Source: Bacteroidota bacterium
GTDB lineage: Bacteria; Bacteroidota; Ignavibacteria; Ignavibacteriales; Ignavibacteriaceae
Reading direction: 5' to 3'
Assembly: GCA_030706105.1 (NCBI GenBank)
Contig: JAUZPC010000002.1
Span: 1-29,562, forward strand
Length of the DNA: 29,562 bases
Below, piece by piece: positions 15,659 through 23,078 of this stretch (its first letter is position 1; each line of letters starts with the position of its first letter). The notes beneath the pieces were generated by a model that was given only the letters and a program-made list of their open reading frames with translations, was not told the DNA's origin and made no database searches. The position numbers and the translations under genes are program-made.

Positions 15659-15772
15659 GGCCGGGATTATGTTATAGTCTGATATCAGCACGGAGATATT
15701 AGTCCTGAGGGCCAGACAGGATAGAAATATTAGTGCGGGGAAATAAAGTCAAGAACATAACAAATCCCGGCC
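15659..15772 (+). ncRNA. Candidate structured RNA between protease and capsid genes
   Basis: GGCCGGGATT (15659-15668) pairs perfectly with 15763-15772 and closes a segment of about 114 nt. The helix can continue after a small internal loop with ATGTT (15669-15673) and AACAT (15754-15758). Inside are CTGATATCAG (15679-15688, perfect palindrome) and a TCCTG/CAGGA hairpin (15703-15721). It lies in the leader of the capsid gene on the + strand. No family is recognised. Confidence 0.5.
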
Positions 15773-15798
15773 ACGAGCGAAATTATTAAAAAAGATAC

Positions 15799-15817
15799 CC
15801 GCCTTTTTCAAAGGCGG
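15799..15817. repeat. 8-bp hairpin in the capsid gene leader
   Basis: CCGCCTTT-TTC-AAAGGCGG, perfect. On the + strand it is followed by CATTATAAAAAA, so it is not a standard terminator. It ends 51 bp before the capsid start and may stabilise or process the mRNA. Confidence 0.5.
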
Positions 15818-15868
15818 CATTATAAAAAAGACACTGGTTTATTCTTACAAAATAAAAGGGCAGGTATT

Positions 15869-16975
15869 ATGGAAGTAATTCAGCTATCAAAAGAGCAGTT
15901 TGTTGAACTGCAGAAAACAATGATTGACACAGTTGTAAAAGAGCTTGGTCTGGACCGTGTGGATGCGAAGTACAAGATCAATCCCCAAGGCGATGAAGCA
16001 AATCAACTGCAGCAGACAAAAAAACAGAGGTTTGTTGACTTATTGCGACTTATTCACTCAAAGCAGTATGAGAAAATCATGTCACAGTCACTGTCAGAAG
16101 GAGTAAACGCAGACGGCGGATATCTGGTACCTGAAGAAGTAAGAAAAGACATTCTTCACTTTGTAAATGAATACGGAGTACTCAGACGCCTTTGCACTTA
16201 CTTTGATCTGACAAACATTAAAACCGACACATTAAATATTCCACGTATGCTGACAGATGTTGCGGTTGCATGGATAAATGAGAAGGCTGCGATAACAGAA
16301 AGCAACATGGCGCTTGATAACGTGCAGATACAGTTAAAGAAACTGGCAGCAATATCAACAGTAACAGAAGAATTACTGGAAGATTCCCTTATTGTTCTTT
16401 ATGACTTTCTAATGGAGCGTTTTGGAGAAAAAATAGCGTATGCAGAAGATGAGCAAGGATTTTCTGGCACAGGAGCCCCCTTTACGGGCGTTCTGAATAC
16501 AGCGGGAACCAATGTGATAACACTTGCGGGCCCAGATATAACATCATTAAGTTATGACGATCTGGTAGACATGCAGGCAATTACTGCGGCAAAGCTTAAA
16601 GGAGCGCGATGGTTCGGAAGTCCGCAGGTATTTGCTGAATGCCGTAAGATAAAGGATATGAACGGAAACCCAATACTGCAGGTTGCAAATGCAAGCCCGA
16701 TAACAACAATGATGGGATATCCTATAGAAATTGTCGACGCGATGCCGGCAAAGGCATCAATAACAGCAGGTAAACCATTCCTGGTGTTTGGAAACGCACG
16801 CCACATTGGAATGATAGGCAAAGGAGAAATAGCTTTTAAGATATCAGATACGGCCGTTGTTGGGGATTCTTCCATGTTTGAGCTGGCCGAACAGGCTCTG
16901 CGAGTAATGGAAAGAGTAGGAACAGCAACACTGCTGCCTGCAGGTTTTTCAGTTGCAAAAACAGCCGCAGAATAA
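15869..16975 (+). CDS. HK97-family major capsid protein
   Basis: A 368-aa shell protein. The N-terminal 75 residues are helical and charged and probably act as a short delta/scaffold region removed by the protease. The fold begins with SLSEGVNADGGYLVPEEVRKDIL (75-96), the signature of the phage_capsid family, then the P-domain helix region with VTEELLEDSLIVLYDFLMERFGEKIAYAEDEQGFSGTGA, and later GYPIEIVDAMP, FGNARHIGMIGKGEIAFKIS and a C-terminal strand. The length matches family members. AGGT lies 5 nt before the ATG. A structured leader of about 200 bp precedes it, which may raise expression of this most abundant protein over its neighbours. Confidence 0.92.
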   Translation: MEVIQLSKEQFVELQKTMIDTVVKELGLDRVDAKYKINPQGDEANQLQQTKKQRFVDLLRLIHSKQYEKIMSQSLSEGVNADGGYLVPEEVRKDILHFVNEYGVLRRLCTYFDLTNIKTDTLNIPRMLTDVAVAWINEKAAITESNMALDNVQIQLKKLAAISTVTEELLEDSLIVLYDFLMERFGEKIAYAEDEQGFSGTGAPFTGVLNTAGTNVITLAGPDITSLSYDDLVDMQAITAAKLKGARWFGSPQVFAECRKIKDMNGNPILQVANASPITTMMGYPIEIVDAMPAKASITAGKPFLVFGNARHIGMIGKGEIAFKISDTAVVGDSSMFELAEQALRVMERVGTATLLPAGFSVAKTAAE

Positions 16976-16992
16976 ACCTATAAAAAACAGGT

Positions 16993-17568
16993 ATGATCCA
17001 GAATAATCAGCTTATTACGCTTGAAGAATTAAAGAGATATCTTAACTGGGCCAGTAATGACACAGTTAACGATGATTTTCTTAATGATATGATTAATGCG
17101 GTAAGCAACTTACTTGAGCAGTACTGCAATACAAAGCTCAAGAAATGCGATGTCGAAGAATTAGTCTCAGGAGCAGGGGCAAAAAAGATATACTTGTCAA
17201 ACCGCCCAATTGAAACATTAAAGTCACTTAAGCATTTCGATGGCAGCGAGTTCGTTGATTATATGACAAGCCAAGATATTGCAAAATATATAGTCTTGTT
17301 GGATCATGCCGTTTACCATCGCGCAGATGTTTTTGAGGAAGGTGTATTTAATTACAAAATTGAATACACATGCGGTTACGATCCCATCCCCCCGGATCTT
17401 AAGCTCGCAGCTCAGGAACTCTGCGCGGTGCTTTTTAGAAATTCATTTAAATCGGAAGGAAGAGTAGGTTTGATATCAAACCAGCAAGGGAATTTTAAAA
17501 TGTTCTATCTTGAACAGCTTCCTATGCATACTCAAATAATAAATAAATACAGGCTTGTAAATATTTAA
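16993..17568 (+). CDS. Phage gp6-like head-tail connector protein
   Basis: A 191-aa protein of the HK97 gp6/phage_connect type, forming a ring beneath the portal. Typical features: an N-terminal helix pair beginning LITLEELKRYLNW, NDDFLNDMINAVSNLLEQYCN (rough residues 26-46), then a beta region with KKIYLSNRPIETLKSLKHF and the YKIEYTCGYDPIPPDLKLAAQELCAVLFRN helix that ends the family domain. It starts 17 bp after the capsid stop, so it is cotranscribed. It is the only recognisable head-completion gene; no stopper or tail terminator is confidently identified. Confidence 0.85.
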   Translation: MIQNNQLITLEELKRYLNWASNDTVNDDFLNDMINAVSNLLEQYCNTKLKKCDVEELVSGAGAKKIYLSNRPIETLKSLKHFDGSEFVDYMTSQDIAKYIVLLDHAVYHRADVFEEGVFNYKIEYTCGYDPIPPDLKLAAQELCAVLFRNSFKSEGRVGLISNQQGNFKMFYLEQLPMHTQIINKYRLVNI

Positions 17569-17585
17569 TTTATTAAAGGTAAATA

Positions 17586-18686
17586 ATGCAGCCTATCAGG
17601 AATTTTTGTATTGTCGAAGTCGCCCAAGGATATGCAAGCATAGATGCCGAAATAAGTCTGGTTGCAAACGAAGGACTGAAACTGCCTGATCCCGCAATTG
17701 AAGGGAAATACAATTTAGTATGGTTCAATTTCACGGATTATAAAAATCCCTCCGATGACCCTTACAAGGAAATAATAAAAATAACAGCGAAAAATGCAGA
17801 CAAGCTTACAATTCAAAGAGGCCAGGAAGGCATAGCAGCTACAGACAAGAAGATTACAGGGAAAACATATAAACTTCTGCTTACGCTTACAAAAGAAAAT
17901 TTTGATGAAATTATTCCCGGCTATCATGGTCAGATTCAGGATAAGAATGATGGAAACATAACACCTGTAAATATAGGAATAAGCGCTGTCGATTTCCAAT
18001 TCAACAGGACTAAAGCTGACCAGACGGCGCAAGGAGATAATAGTTTTATTGCAGGAGGGAGCGGCAACAGAGCAACAGGAGCATGTTCATTTGCTGCGAA
18101 CATAGGAAATACGTCTTCCAGTCAAGGCTCCTCATCTTTCGGCATAGGTAATATAGCATCAGGAGAATCATCATTTGTAATTGGGCAAAATAACATTGCA
18201 GAAGAGCAGTTTACCTTTGCTTTAGGATATGGAGCAAAAGCCAGGCTATTGGGACAGGTAGCGCGGGCGGCCTATTATAACGCAGCAGCCGGAGATCAGC
18301 AAAGCTCAAATATACTGCTTAAAGGAACCACAAACGGTGAAGAAATTCATGAGTTGCATTTGAACCTGATAGGAGGGACAAACGGAAGAATAATACTTGA
18401 AAATAACACTTCATATTTATTTAAAGGACTTCTAATTGGGCGTGGCGGGAATATGCTGTCCGTTGGATATGAAATAAAAGGACTTATTGCGCGGGGCGAA
18501 AATGCGGCTTCTACACAAATAATCGGCAATACAACAGTTGAAAGGATATCAGACATGTCATTAGGATGTGACTGCCAGATTGAAGCTGATACTGCTAACG
18601 GATCACTGAAGATATCAGTAACAGGCGAAAAAGACATTGCAATGAAATGGCTCTGCTCACTTGAATGGGTGGAAATAAAAGGATAA
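17586..18686 (+). CDS. Fibre or spike protein with YadA-like head repeats
   Basis: A 366-aa protein. Residues 1-110 form a beta-rich head (FCIVEVAQGYASIDAEISL, then ITAKNADKLTIQRGQEG), like the base of phage fibre proteins. Residues about 146-216 hold four to five repeats of 14-15 residues with the left-handed beta-roll pattern of YadA/Hia heads: AQGDNSFIAGGSGNRATG, then CSFAANIGN, SSSFGIGNIASG, SSFVIGQNN, FTFALGYGA. A beta-rich C-terminal part follows. Trimeric YadA-like rolls occur in adhesins and in tail fibres; in this operon a receptor-binding fibre on the virion is most likely. There is no signal peptide, which argues against a cell-surface autotransporter. It begins 17 bp after the connector stop. 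Confidence 0.7.
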   Translation: MQPIRNFCIVEVAQGYASIDAEISLVANEGLKLPDPAIEGKYNLVWFNFTDYKNPSDDPYKEIIKITAKNADKLTIQRGQEGIAATDKKITGKTYKLLLTLTKENFDEIIPGYHGQIQDKNDGNITPVNIGISAVDFQFNRTKADQTAQGDNSFIAGGSGNRATGACSFAANIGNTSSSQGSSSFGIGNIASGESSFVIGQNNIAEEQFTFALGYGAKARLLGQVARAAYYNAAAGDQQSSNILLKGTTNGEEIHELHLNLIGGTNGRIILENNTSYLFKGLLIGRGGNMLSVGYEIKGLIARGENAASTQIIGNTTVERISDMSLGCDCQIEADTANGSLKISVTGEKDIAMKWLCSLEWVEIKG

Positions 18687-18689
18687 AGA

Positions 18690-19274
18690 ATGTTTGGGAT
18701 AAATCAAATAGGGACTGAAATGCATGGGAATTTCTCGCACCAGGGAAATGTCCTTATTGATTTTAACTACCGCTACAAAATCTATGAAGCCCTTAAACTT
18801 AACCTAAAAAGCATAACCAAGGAAAACAATTTCAAAATAAATATTGATGATATAAAAATTGGAGATGACCTTACAGATTTGAAATCAGGAATGATAGTTA
18901 TAACGCAGTTCAGAGACATTGCAGTTATTGAGTATGACGGGACATCTGTAAACAGGAATAGTTTTTTAATAAGGAGTCAGACAAAGCTTAGGAATTTATA
19001 TATCACATTTAAACTATATGTAAAGCAGGAAAACATATCCGACGCTTCAGACGGCATAATAGAAGAAAAAGAAAATTACGTAGATGAAATAATAAAGGGA
19101 ATTTACGGATACAATCCAAAAGCGCAGCAGTTAAAGCAGCTTTTATTCACAGGCATACAAAATGATTTTGGGCTTATTGCTTATGAGCTAAGCGAGACTA
19201 AACCATATAACTTAAAACAGGATCTTATTATAAAATTCGAAGGGCTTTTTCAATATAAGTTAAAATATTTTTAA
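18690..19274 (+). CDS. Unrecognised late protein, possible tail-completion component
   Basis: A 194-aa soluble protein starting 3 bp after the fibre gene stop, so translation is probably coupled. It mixes helices and strands: an early YRYKIYEALKLNLKSI helix, a SGMIVITQFRDIAVIEYDG strand pair near residues 70-90, and an acidic ENISDASDGIIEEKENY segment before a final beta region. Size and position would suit a tail terminator or neck protein, but I see no motif that decides this. It could also be a chaperone for the fibre. The function is unknown. Confidence 0.6.
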   Translation: MFGINQIGTEMHGNFSHQGNVLIDFNYRYKIYEALKLNLKSITKENNFKINIDDIKIGDDLTDLKSGMIVITQFRDIAVIEYDGTSVNRNSFLIRSQTKLRNLYITFKLYVKQENISDASDGIIEEKENYVDEIIKGIYGYNPKAQQLKQLLFTGIQNDFGLIAYELSETKPYNLKQDLIIKFEGLFQYKLKYF

Positions 19275-19286
19275 CAGGTAACTAAC

Positions 19287-19628
19287 ATGAGAAATAATTC
19301 TTTAATAATTATTAACCTCCTTTACATATGCCTTTCAATTATGACTTACGGGCAGACAAGAGGTGTATTCACAAGCAATACAACATCAAACACCACATGG
19401 GATAGCGTATCATTCGGAATGCTGTCACGCCAGGTGACAGTAGCACTGGACAGTGAAGCAGCAAATGATACACTCTGGGTTTCGTTCTCAGCAAAAAAGC
19501 CGACGGCATCCAATTCAATTATGATACTGAGCAGGTTCCAAGGCGAATCTATAACGATTCCGGTACAGGCTAAATTCATAAAATCAAGGGGAAGCGCTTT
19601 AGTAAAAAGAAGGATAGTGGTCTGGTAA
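19287..19628 (+). CDS. Small Sec-exported protein of unknown function
   Basis: A 113-aa protein with a clear signal peptide: MRNN, a hydrophobic core SLIIINLLYICLSIM, and probable cleavage after TYG before Gln. The mature part is short, Ser/Thr-rich and beta-like (RQVTVALDSEAANDTLWVSF, SIMILSRFQGESITIPVQAKFI). No known family. It starts 12 bp after the previous gene and is the first of three consecutive genes encoding exported proteins, uncommon in a phage late operon. Confidence 0.65.
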   Translation: MRNNSLIIINLLYICLSIMTYGQTRGVFTSNTTSNTTWDSVSFGMLSRQVTVALDSEAANDTLWVSFSAKKPTASNSIMILSRFQGESITIPVQAKFIKSRGSALVKRRIVVW

Positions 19629-19663
19629 AATAAATCTTTTAATCAATATGAGGGCTTAAATAA

Positions 19664-20074
19664 ATGAAAAAGCTTTTTATAGGTCTAAGTGTTTTAATAT
19701 TTGCTTTTAATGTCTATGGGCAGATGATATTCCCGTCAGATAAAAACAGCGAATATACAACAAAAACTGTTCTTGCGGTGTCAGTAAAACAGGACACTGC
19801 AGAGACAAAATATCTGGATATTCCCCAGAAGGTAAAGGATGTGATCGTATATGCGAATGTCGATTCAGCCTCAACTGGAGATTCGCTGAAAATTGAGATA
19901 TACCAGTCTGCAGATGCAAGCAGGTGGAAGCTTACAAACACAATGGGAACAATTACAGCAGCAGGGACAAACAGGCTACTGCTTGAAGATGTGGGCAAAT
20001 ATCTAAAATTCAAATATTATGTTCAAGGCACGTCAAGCGCATTTAAATTTTCAATCAAAACAGTTCCAAAATAA
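19664..20074 (+). CDS. Small Sec-exported beta-rich protein of unknown function
   Basis: A 136-aa protein with signal peptide MKKLFIGLSVLIFAFNVYG, probably cleaved before Gln20. The mature part looks like a small beta-sandwich (TKYLDIPQKVKDVIVYANVD, DSLKIEIYQSADASRWKL, KYLKFKYYVQGTSSAFKFSI), similar in style to virion decoration or carbohydrate-contacting domains, but no family is certain. It lies 35 bp after the previous exported protein gene, with a hairpin after it. The same signal style (-GQ) and adjacency suggest the two small proteins work together in the envelope. Confidence 0.65.
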   Translation: MKKLFIGLSVLIFAFNVYGQMIFPSDKNSEYTTKTVLAVSVKQDTAETKYLDIPQKVKDVIVYANVDSASTGDSLKIEIYQSADASRWKLTNTMGTITAAGTNRLLLEDVGKYLKFKYYVQGTSSAFKFSIKTVPK

Positions 20075-20104
20075 AAGTATTTACTCAGTTATACCTTAGA
20101 AAAC

Positions 20105-20139
20105 GGCAGGCGGATCGTTGTGAAATGAGCATGCCTGCC
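20105..20139 (+). repeat. Hairpin in the intergenic space before the deacetylase gene
   Basis: GGCAGGC (20105-20111) pairs with GCCTGCC (20133-20139), loop 21 nt, followed by TTCTTAAAAAA. With no T-run it is a poor terminator; it may be an mRNA processing or attenuation element 29 bp before the deacetylase start. Confidence 0.45.
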
Positions 20140-20168
20140 TTCTTAAAAAAAGATAATCAGGGAATAAA

Positions 20169-21464
20169 ATGAAAAAGATAATATTACTAGTAATACTAAT
20201 GACGGGAACAGATATTTTCAGCCAATACCATCATCCTTTAACAGACAAACGAGAATTAAACAGAAAGCAGACTGTTTTTACAGTTGATCCTAATACCAGC
20301 TTCAAAAAAATCCCAATTTTATATTACCATCAGCCTCCTCCAAATTTTGAAGGACAACTAAGATTTCTTGAATCTTTCCGTTTCACATTAATCACAATGG
20401 ATAATTTGTATGATTATTTGAATAGCAGATACACGTTGCCCCAGAAACCAGTCATACTTCAGTTTGATGATGGAGACGCCAATATATACAACAATATTTA
20501 TCCCATACTAAAGGCCCATCACGTAAAAATTACGCTAAATATATGCACATATTTTATTGAAAACCGGACTCCCCCGCCAGGAGATCCAACGTGGACCTAT
20601 AATCCCCTGACATGGGCACAAATACAAGAAATGATCGACTCTAACTGTGTCGACGTTCAGAGCCATACACACAACCATTACAACCTTGCCATGCTAACAG
20701 CATCGCAGATAGACAGCGAACTTGTAATATCCAAAAGGCTGCTTGAACAGCGGCTAAGAGGAGTTAGCATAAGACACATAGTATATCCCTTCTCAGGATA
20801 TAACCAGCTAGTGATGGACAGGGTTAAAGCTATGGGATACAGAACCGGAAGGGCCGGTGGAAATCAAGAGGATGGCATTTCAAACCGGCAGCAAACAGGC
20901 ATGTATACAACTATAGCAGAAGATCCATATGCATTGAAGGTACTTTGGACAGTATACGACCTTTTTAATGATCAGTCACTTGGACGGATATGCCCGAATG
21001 ATAATCTTCTGCCCGAAGTAGAATGGGCGAAAAACAGTGACGAATCAATTATGGGCTGGGAAACTACACTGAATGGGAACGGAACTGTCACTTTCCCAAA
21101 TGAAGGCTATGATGGCGGGAAATGCGTTAAGATAACAAGGACAGACAATACAAATCAGACTTATTACATTTCAAGAAAGATACCCCTGGAATTTAATGGA
21201 AACTATGTTTTAGGGCTGAGGATAAAGACGGATTCACTTGTTACATCAGCAAGATTCCAATGCATATTTTGGAAGCCAGATCTCACCACAGTGGCCGCAA
21301 CTACTACATATAAAGAAGTAAATACAAAACAGGATTGGACAGATTACAGCTTTCAGTTTAATAACAATGGATATTATGCAGTGGATGTAAGGGTATATCT
21401 GAATAATTCAATTGGAACAGCATGGTTTGATGACATAACCTTTAAGAAAAAGCTAAGTTATTAA
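20169..21464 (+). CDS. Secreted polysaccharide deacetylase (NodB/PgaB-like) with C-terminal carbohydrate-binding-like domain
   Basis: A 431-aa exported enzyme. The signal peptide MKKIILLVILMTGTDIFS ends before Gln19. A NodB-type domain covers about 48-280: IPILYYHQ, the metal motif QFDDGD (Asp100, Asp101), and SHTHNH with His166 and His170. The SHTHNHYNLAML wording is closest to the PgaB/IcaB branch, which deacetylates poly-N-acetylglucosamine; peptidoglycan or capsule are other possible substrates. Residues about 290-431 form a beta-sandwich ending in WFDDITF, as in carbohydrate-binding modules. It sits between small exported proteins and the lysis genes, so it may alter the host envelope during lysis or lysogeny, or act as a virion depolymerase, although a signal peptide is unusual for the latter. 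Confidence 0.85.
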   Translation: MKKIILLVILMTGTDIFSQYHHPLTDKRELNRKQTVFTVDPNTSFKKIPILYYHQPPPNFEGQLRFLESFRFTLITMDNLYDYLNSRYTLPQKPVILQFDDGDANIYNNIYPILKAHHVKITLNICTYFIENRTPPPGDPTWTYNPLTWAQIQEMIDSNCVDVQSHTHNHYNLAMLTASQIDSELVISKRLLEQRLRGVSIRHIVYPFSGYNQLVMDRVKAMGYRTGRAGGNQEDGISNRQQTGMYTTIAEDPYALKVLWTVYDLFNDQSLGRICPNDNLLPEVEWAKNSDESIMGWETTLNGNGTVTFPNEGYDGGKCVKITRTDNTNQTYYISRKIPLEFNGNYVLGLRIKTDSLVTSARFQCIFWKPDLTTVAATTTYKEVNTKQDWTDYSFQFNNNGYYAVDVRVYLNNSIGTAWFDDITFKKKLSY

Positions 21465-21469
21465 GAAAT

Positions 21470-21775
21470 ATGAGAGATATAATAATTGGGGGAATAGTTT
21501 CAAGTGTAGTGGCAGCCCTGATAATATCAGGCATGAAGGCTATATCACGAGCTATAAAACGCATGTTCCGGGAACTGGAGGAGGAAATATCTCAATTAAA
21601 GCTAAAAATTGACTATATGGAAATAAAGCACGAGGCTCTAGTCCTGGCGCTTCATAACTATTTTCACAATGGGTTCTATTGCAGCTATAAAAAAGAGGTG
21701 GAACGGCTCTCCAACGACTATAAATTTATAAATAAAGACAAAGGCAAGAATCTAGATAATGGGAATCAGGAATGA
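21470..21775 (+). CDS. Membrane-anchored coiled-coil protein of the lysis cassette
   Basis: A 101-aa protein with one N-terminal membrane segment (IIIGGIVSSVVAALIISGM, about residues 3-21), a basic stretch (KAISRAIKRM), then a helix with heptad character (LEEEISQLKLKIDYMEIK). A soluble tail with His and Cys follows. It starts 5 bp after the deacetylase stop and overlaps the next gene by 4 bp (ATGA), so translation is coupled. Position and shape suit a holin partner, antiholin or inner-membrane spanin-like part; none can be chosen with certainty. Confidence 0.6.
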   Translation: MRDIIIGGIVSSVVAALIISGMKAISRAIKRMFRELEEEISQLKLKIDYMEIKHEALVLALHNYFHNGFYCSYKKEVERLSNDYKFINKDKGKNLDNGNQE

Positions 21776-22002
21776 AAGACATAATTTTTCAAAACGGCAA
21801 CAGGAAACTAGTGGCATTTTTTACAAGCATTATTATTTATCTGGTCCTAATGCTTGTAGTTATAATATTTCTTAAACCTCAAAACCTATCCCTTGAAACC
21901 TTTGCCATATCTCTGGCCACAGGAATAATGGTAATATCATACGGATTCTATGCATCTAATGCATATGTGCACTCAAAGGGAAATGATAAAGAAATAAGTT
22001 AA
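21772..22002 (+). CDS. Holin candidate with two membrane segments
   Basis: A 76-aa protein with two predicted membrane segments (about 12-34, LVAFFTSIIIYLVLMLVVIIF, and 44-62, FAISLATGIMVISYGFYAS) joined by a short polar loop, and charged ends. This is the usual form of small class II holins, which pierce the inner membrane to release or activate the endolysin. The start overlaps the stop of the previous gene (ATGA), and the endolysin gene follows 27 bp later. No sequence family is recognised, so the call rests on size, topology and context. Confidence 0.6.
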   Translation: MKDIIFQNGNRKLVAFFTSIIIYLVLMLVVIIFLKPQNLSLETFAISLATGIMVISYGFYASNAYVHSKGNDKEIS

Positions 22003-22029
22003 CTGCAGGATCGGAGTATAAAAAGGAAA

Positions 22030-22485
22030 ATGAGAATGGAAGAAATAATAACAGAGTACGGCATAAAGAATTTCAGCATAAAGGAAATCACGCAGGGACA
22101 GGATGACATTCCCGTGGAATTCCACAGCAACATCATTCCGACAATCTGCTTATTGCAGCAGATAAGGAATATAATCATGACTCCGGTATTTATACATTCG
22201 ACCTACAGGAATAAAGAGTATAATACCAAAGTCGCAGGAGCCAAGAACAGTCTGCATCTTGTATTTAATGCTATTGATTTTACTCCGTTTGAATATGATT
22301 ATTTTACCCTTAGGAGACTGTTTGAGCAGCTGTGCAATGGAAGGTTCAACTATGAAGTGAACTGGAAAGGCAAGCAGGTGAAGGTAACGCCAGAGAATAT
22401 TGGTGTCGGATTATATAAGACATTCATTCACATAGATACGCGCGGGTTGCTCGGCAGGCCGGCACCTTCGAGGTGGCACGGATGA
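22030..22485 (+). CDS. Endolysin, M15-family D-Ala-D-Ala carboxypeptidase-like peptidase
   Basis: A 151-aa zinc peptidase that should cut peptide cross-links of peptidoglycan. Motifs of the Peptidase_M15_3 type are present: VFIHSTYRN, then SLHLVFNAIDF with candidate ligands His76 and Asp83, and FIHIDTRG with His134. The C-terminus RPAPSRWHG is typical of these short phage enzymes. There is no signal peptide, so release through the holin is expected. AAGGA precedes the ATG at 22030; a second in-frame ATG at 22036 is possible. The spanin candidate overlaps its stop codon by 4 bp. Confidence 0.85.
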   Translation: MRMEEIITEYGIKNFSIKEITQGQDDIPVEFHSNIIPTICLLQQIRNIIMTPVFIHSTYRNKEYNTKVAGAKNSLHLVFNAIDFTPFEYDYFTLRRLFEQLCNGRFNYEVNWKGKQVKVTPENIGVGLYKTFIHIDTRGLLGRPAPSRWHG

Positions 22486-23036
22486 AAACAGGACAAATAA
22501 TTCTAGTTTTTATTCTTATTGGAATAACTGCAATTGCAACTCACAATTTCTGGCCGGGAAAAGAAAGAATAACTAAGGAAGCTATTACTGATACTATATA
22601 TATTCCGCACACAGTACATGATTCTGTTCCGGGGGAAATCAGATTAATCCATATAAAAGAACCTGTAAACATAGACAGCATGTGGGAGGAAGCCAAAAAG
22701 TATGCATATAATGAGCTTAAGCGTCAGTTTCCGGATGACACGATAGCCAATATGCAATTGTCAAATTACAGATTTCAGTCAGCAATGGACACGACTTATC
22801 AGGATAGCCTGCTGCAGATAAAAATCATGTTTAACTCCCCTATTCCGCTGCATCCGACTTCATATTTTACATATGATATTCTTTACAAAGATAAATATAT
22901 TAAAAGGTTTGGGACACAGCCTGAAACTTCTTTCTGGACTAAATTTAATTATTCTATTAATTGTGGTTTTGGGTATGGAATAATAAATAAAGGTTTTGAT
23001 TTCTTTATTGGTATTGGAGGAAGTTTTAATTTGTAA
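22482..23036 (+). CDS. Spanin-like or envelope protein with N-terminal membrane anchor and beta C-terminus
   Basis: A 184-aa protein starting at the ATG that overlaps the endolysin stop (ATGA); an ATG at 22473 is a less likely alternative. An N-terminal membrane segment (IILVFILIGITAIATHNFW, residues 4-22) is followed by a periplasmic region with DTIYIPHTVHDSVPGEIRL and a helix around WEEAKKYAYNELKRQF. The last 30 residues (FNYSINCGFGYGIINKGFDF, then FIGIGGSFNL) alternate like an outer-membrane beta hairpin with an aromatic-rich end. An inner-membrane anchor plus an outer-membrane-like end right after the endolysin suggests a one-protein spanin that fuses the membranes at lysis. It resembles small envelope proteins of Bacteroides phages; the function is inferred. 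Confidence 0.6.
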   Translation: MKTGQIILVFILIGITAIATHNFWPGKERITKEAITDTIYIPHTVHDSVPGEIRLIHIKEPVNIDSMWEEAKKYAYNELKRQFPDDTIANMQLSNYRFQSAMDTTYQDSLLQIKIMFNSPIPLHPTSYFTYDILYKDKYIKRFGTQPETSFWTKFNYSINCGFGYGIINKGFDFFIGIGGSFNL

Positions 23037-23057
23037 TTAAAATATATTTTGCTATAG

Positions 23058-23078
23058 GACATATTACAAATATATGTC
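23058..23078. terminator. Probable bidirectional terminator between convergent genes
   Basis: GACATAT (23058-23064) and ATATGTC (23072-23078) pair perfectly with a 7-nt loop, followed by ACTTTT on the + strand. It sits exactly where the rightward late block meets the leftward HNH gene. The stem is AT-rich, so efficiency is uncertain. Confidence 0.45.

Noticed and set aside
15799..15817. Rho-independent terminator before the capsid gene
   Set aside because: Perfect stem but no T-run on the + strand, and termination there would cut the capsid gene off from its operon.
17586..18686. Trimeric autotransporter adhesin of the host
   Set aside because: YadA-like repeats are present, but there is no signal peptide or beta-barrel anchor and the gene sits within the phage late operon.
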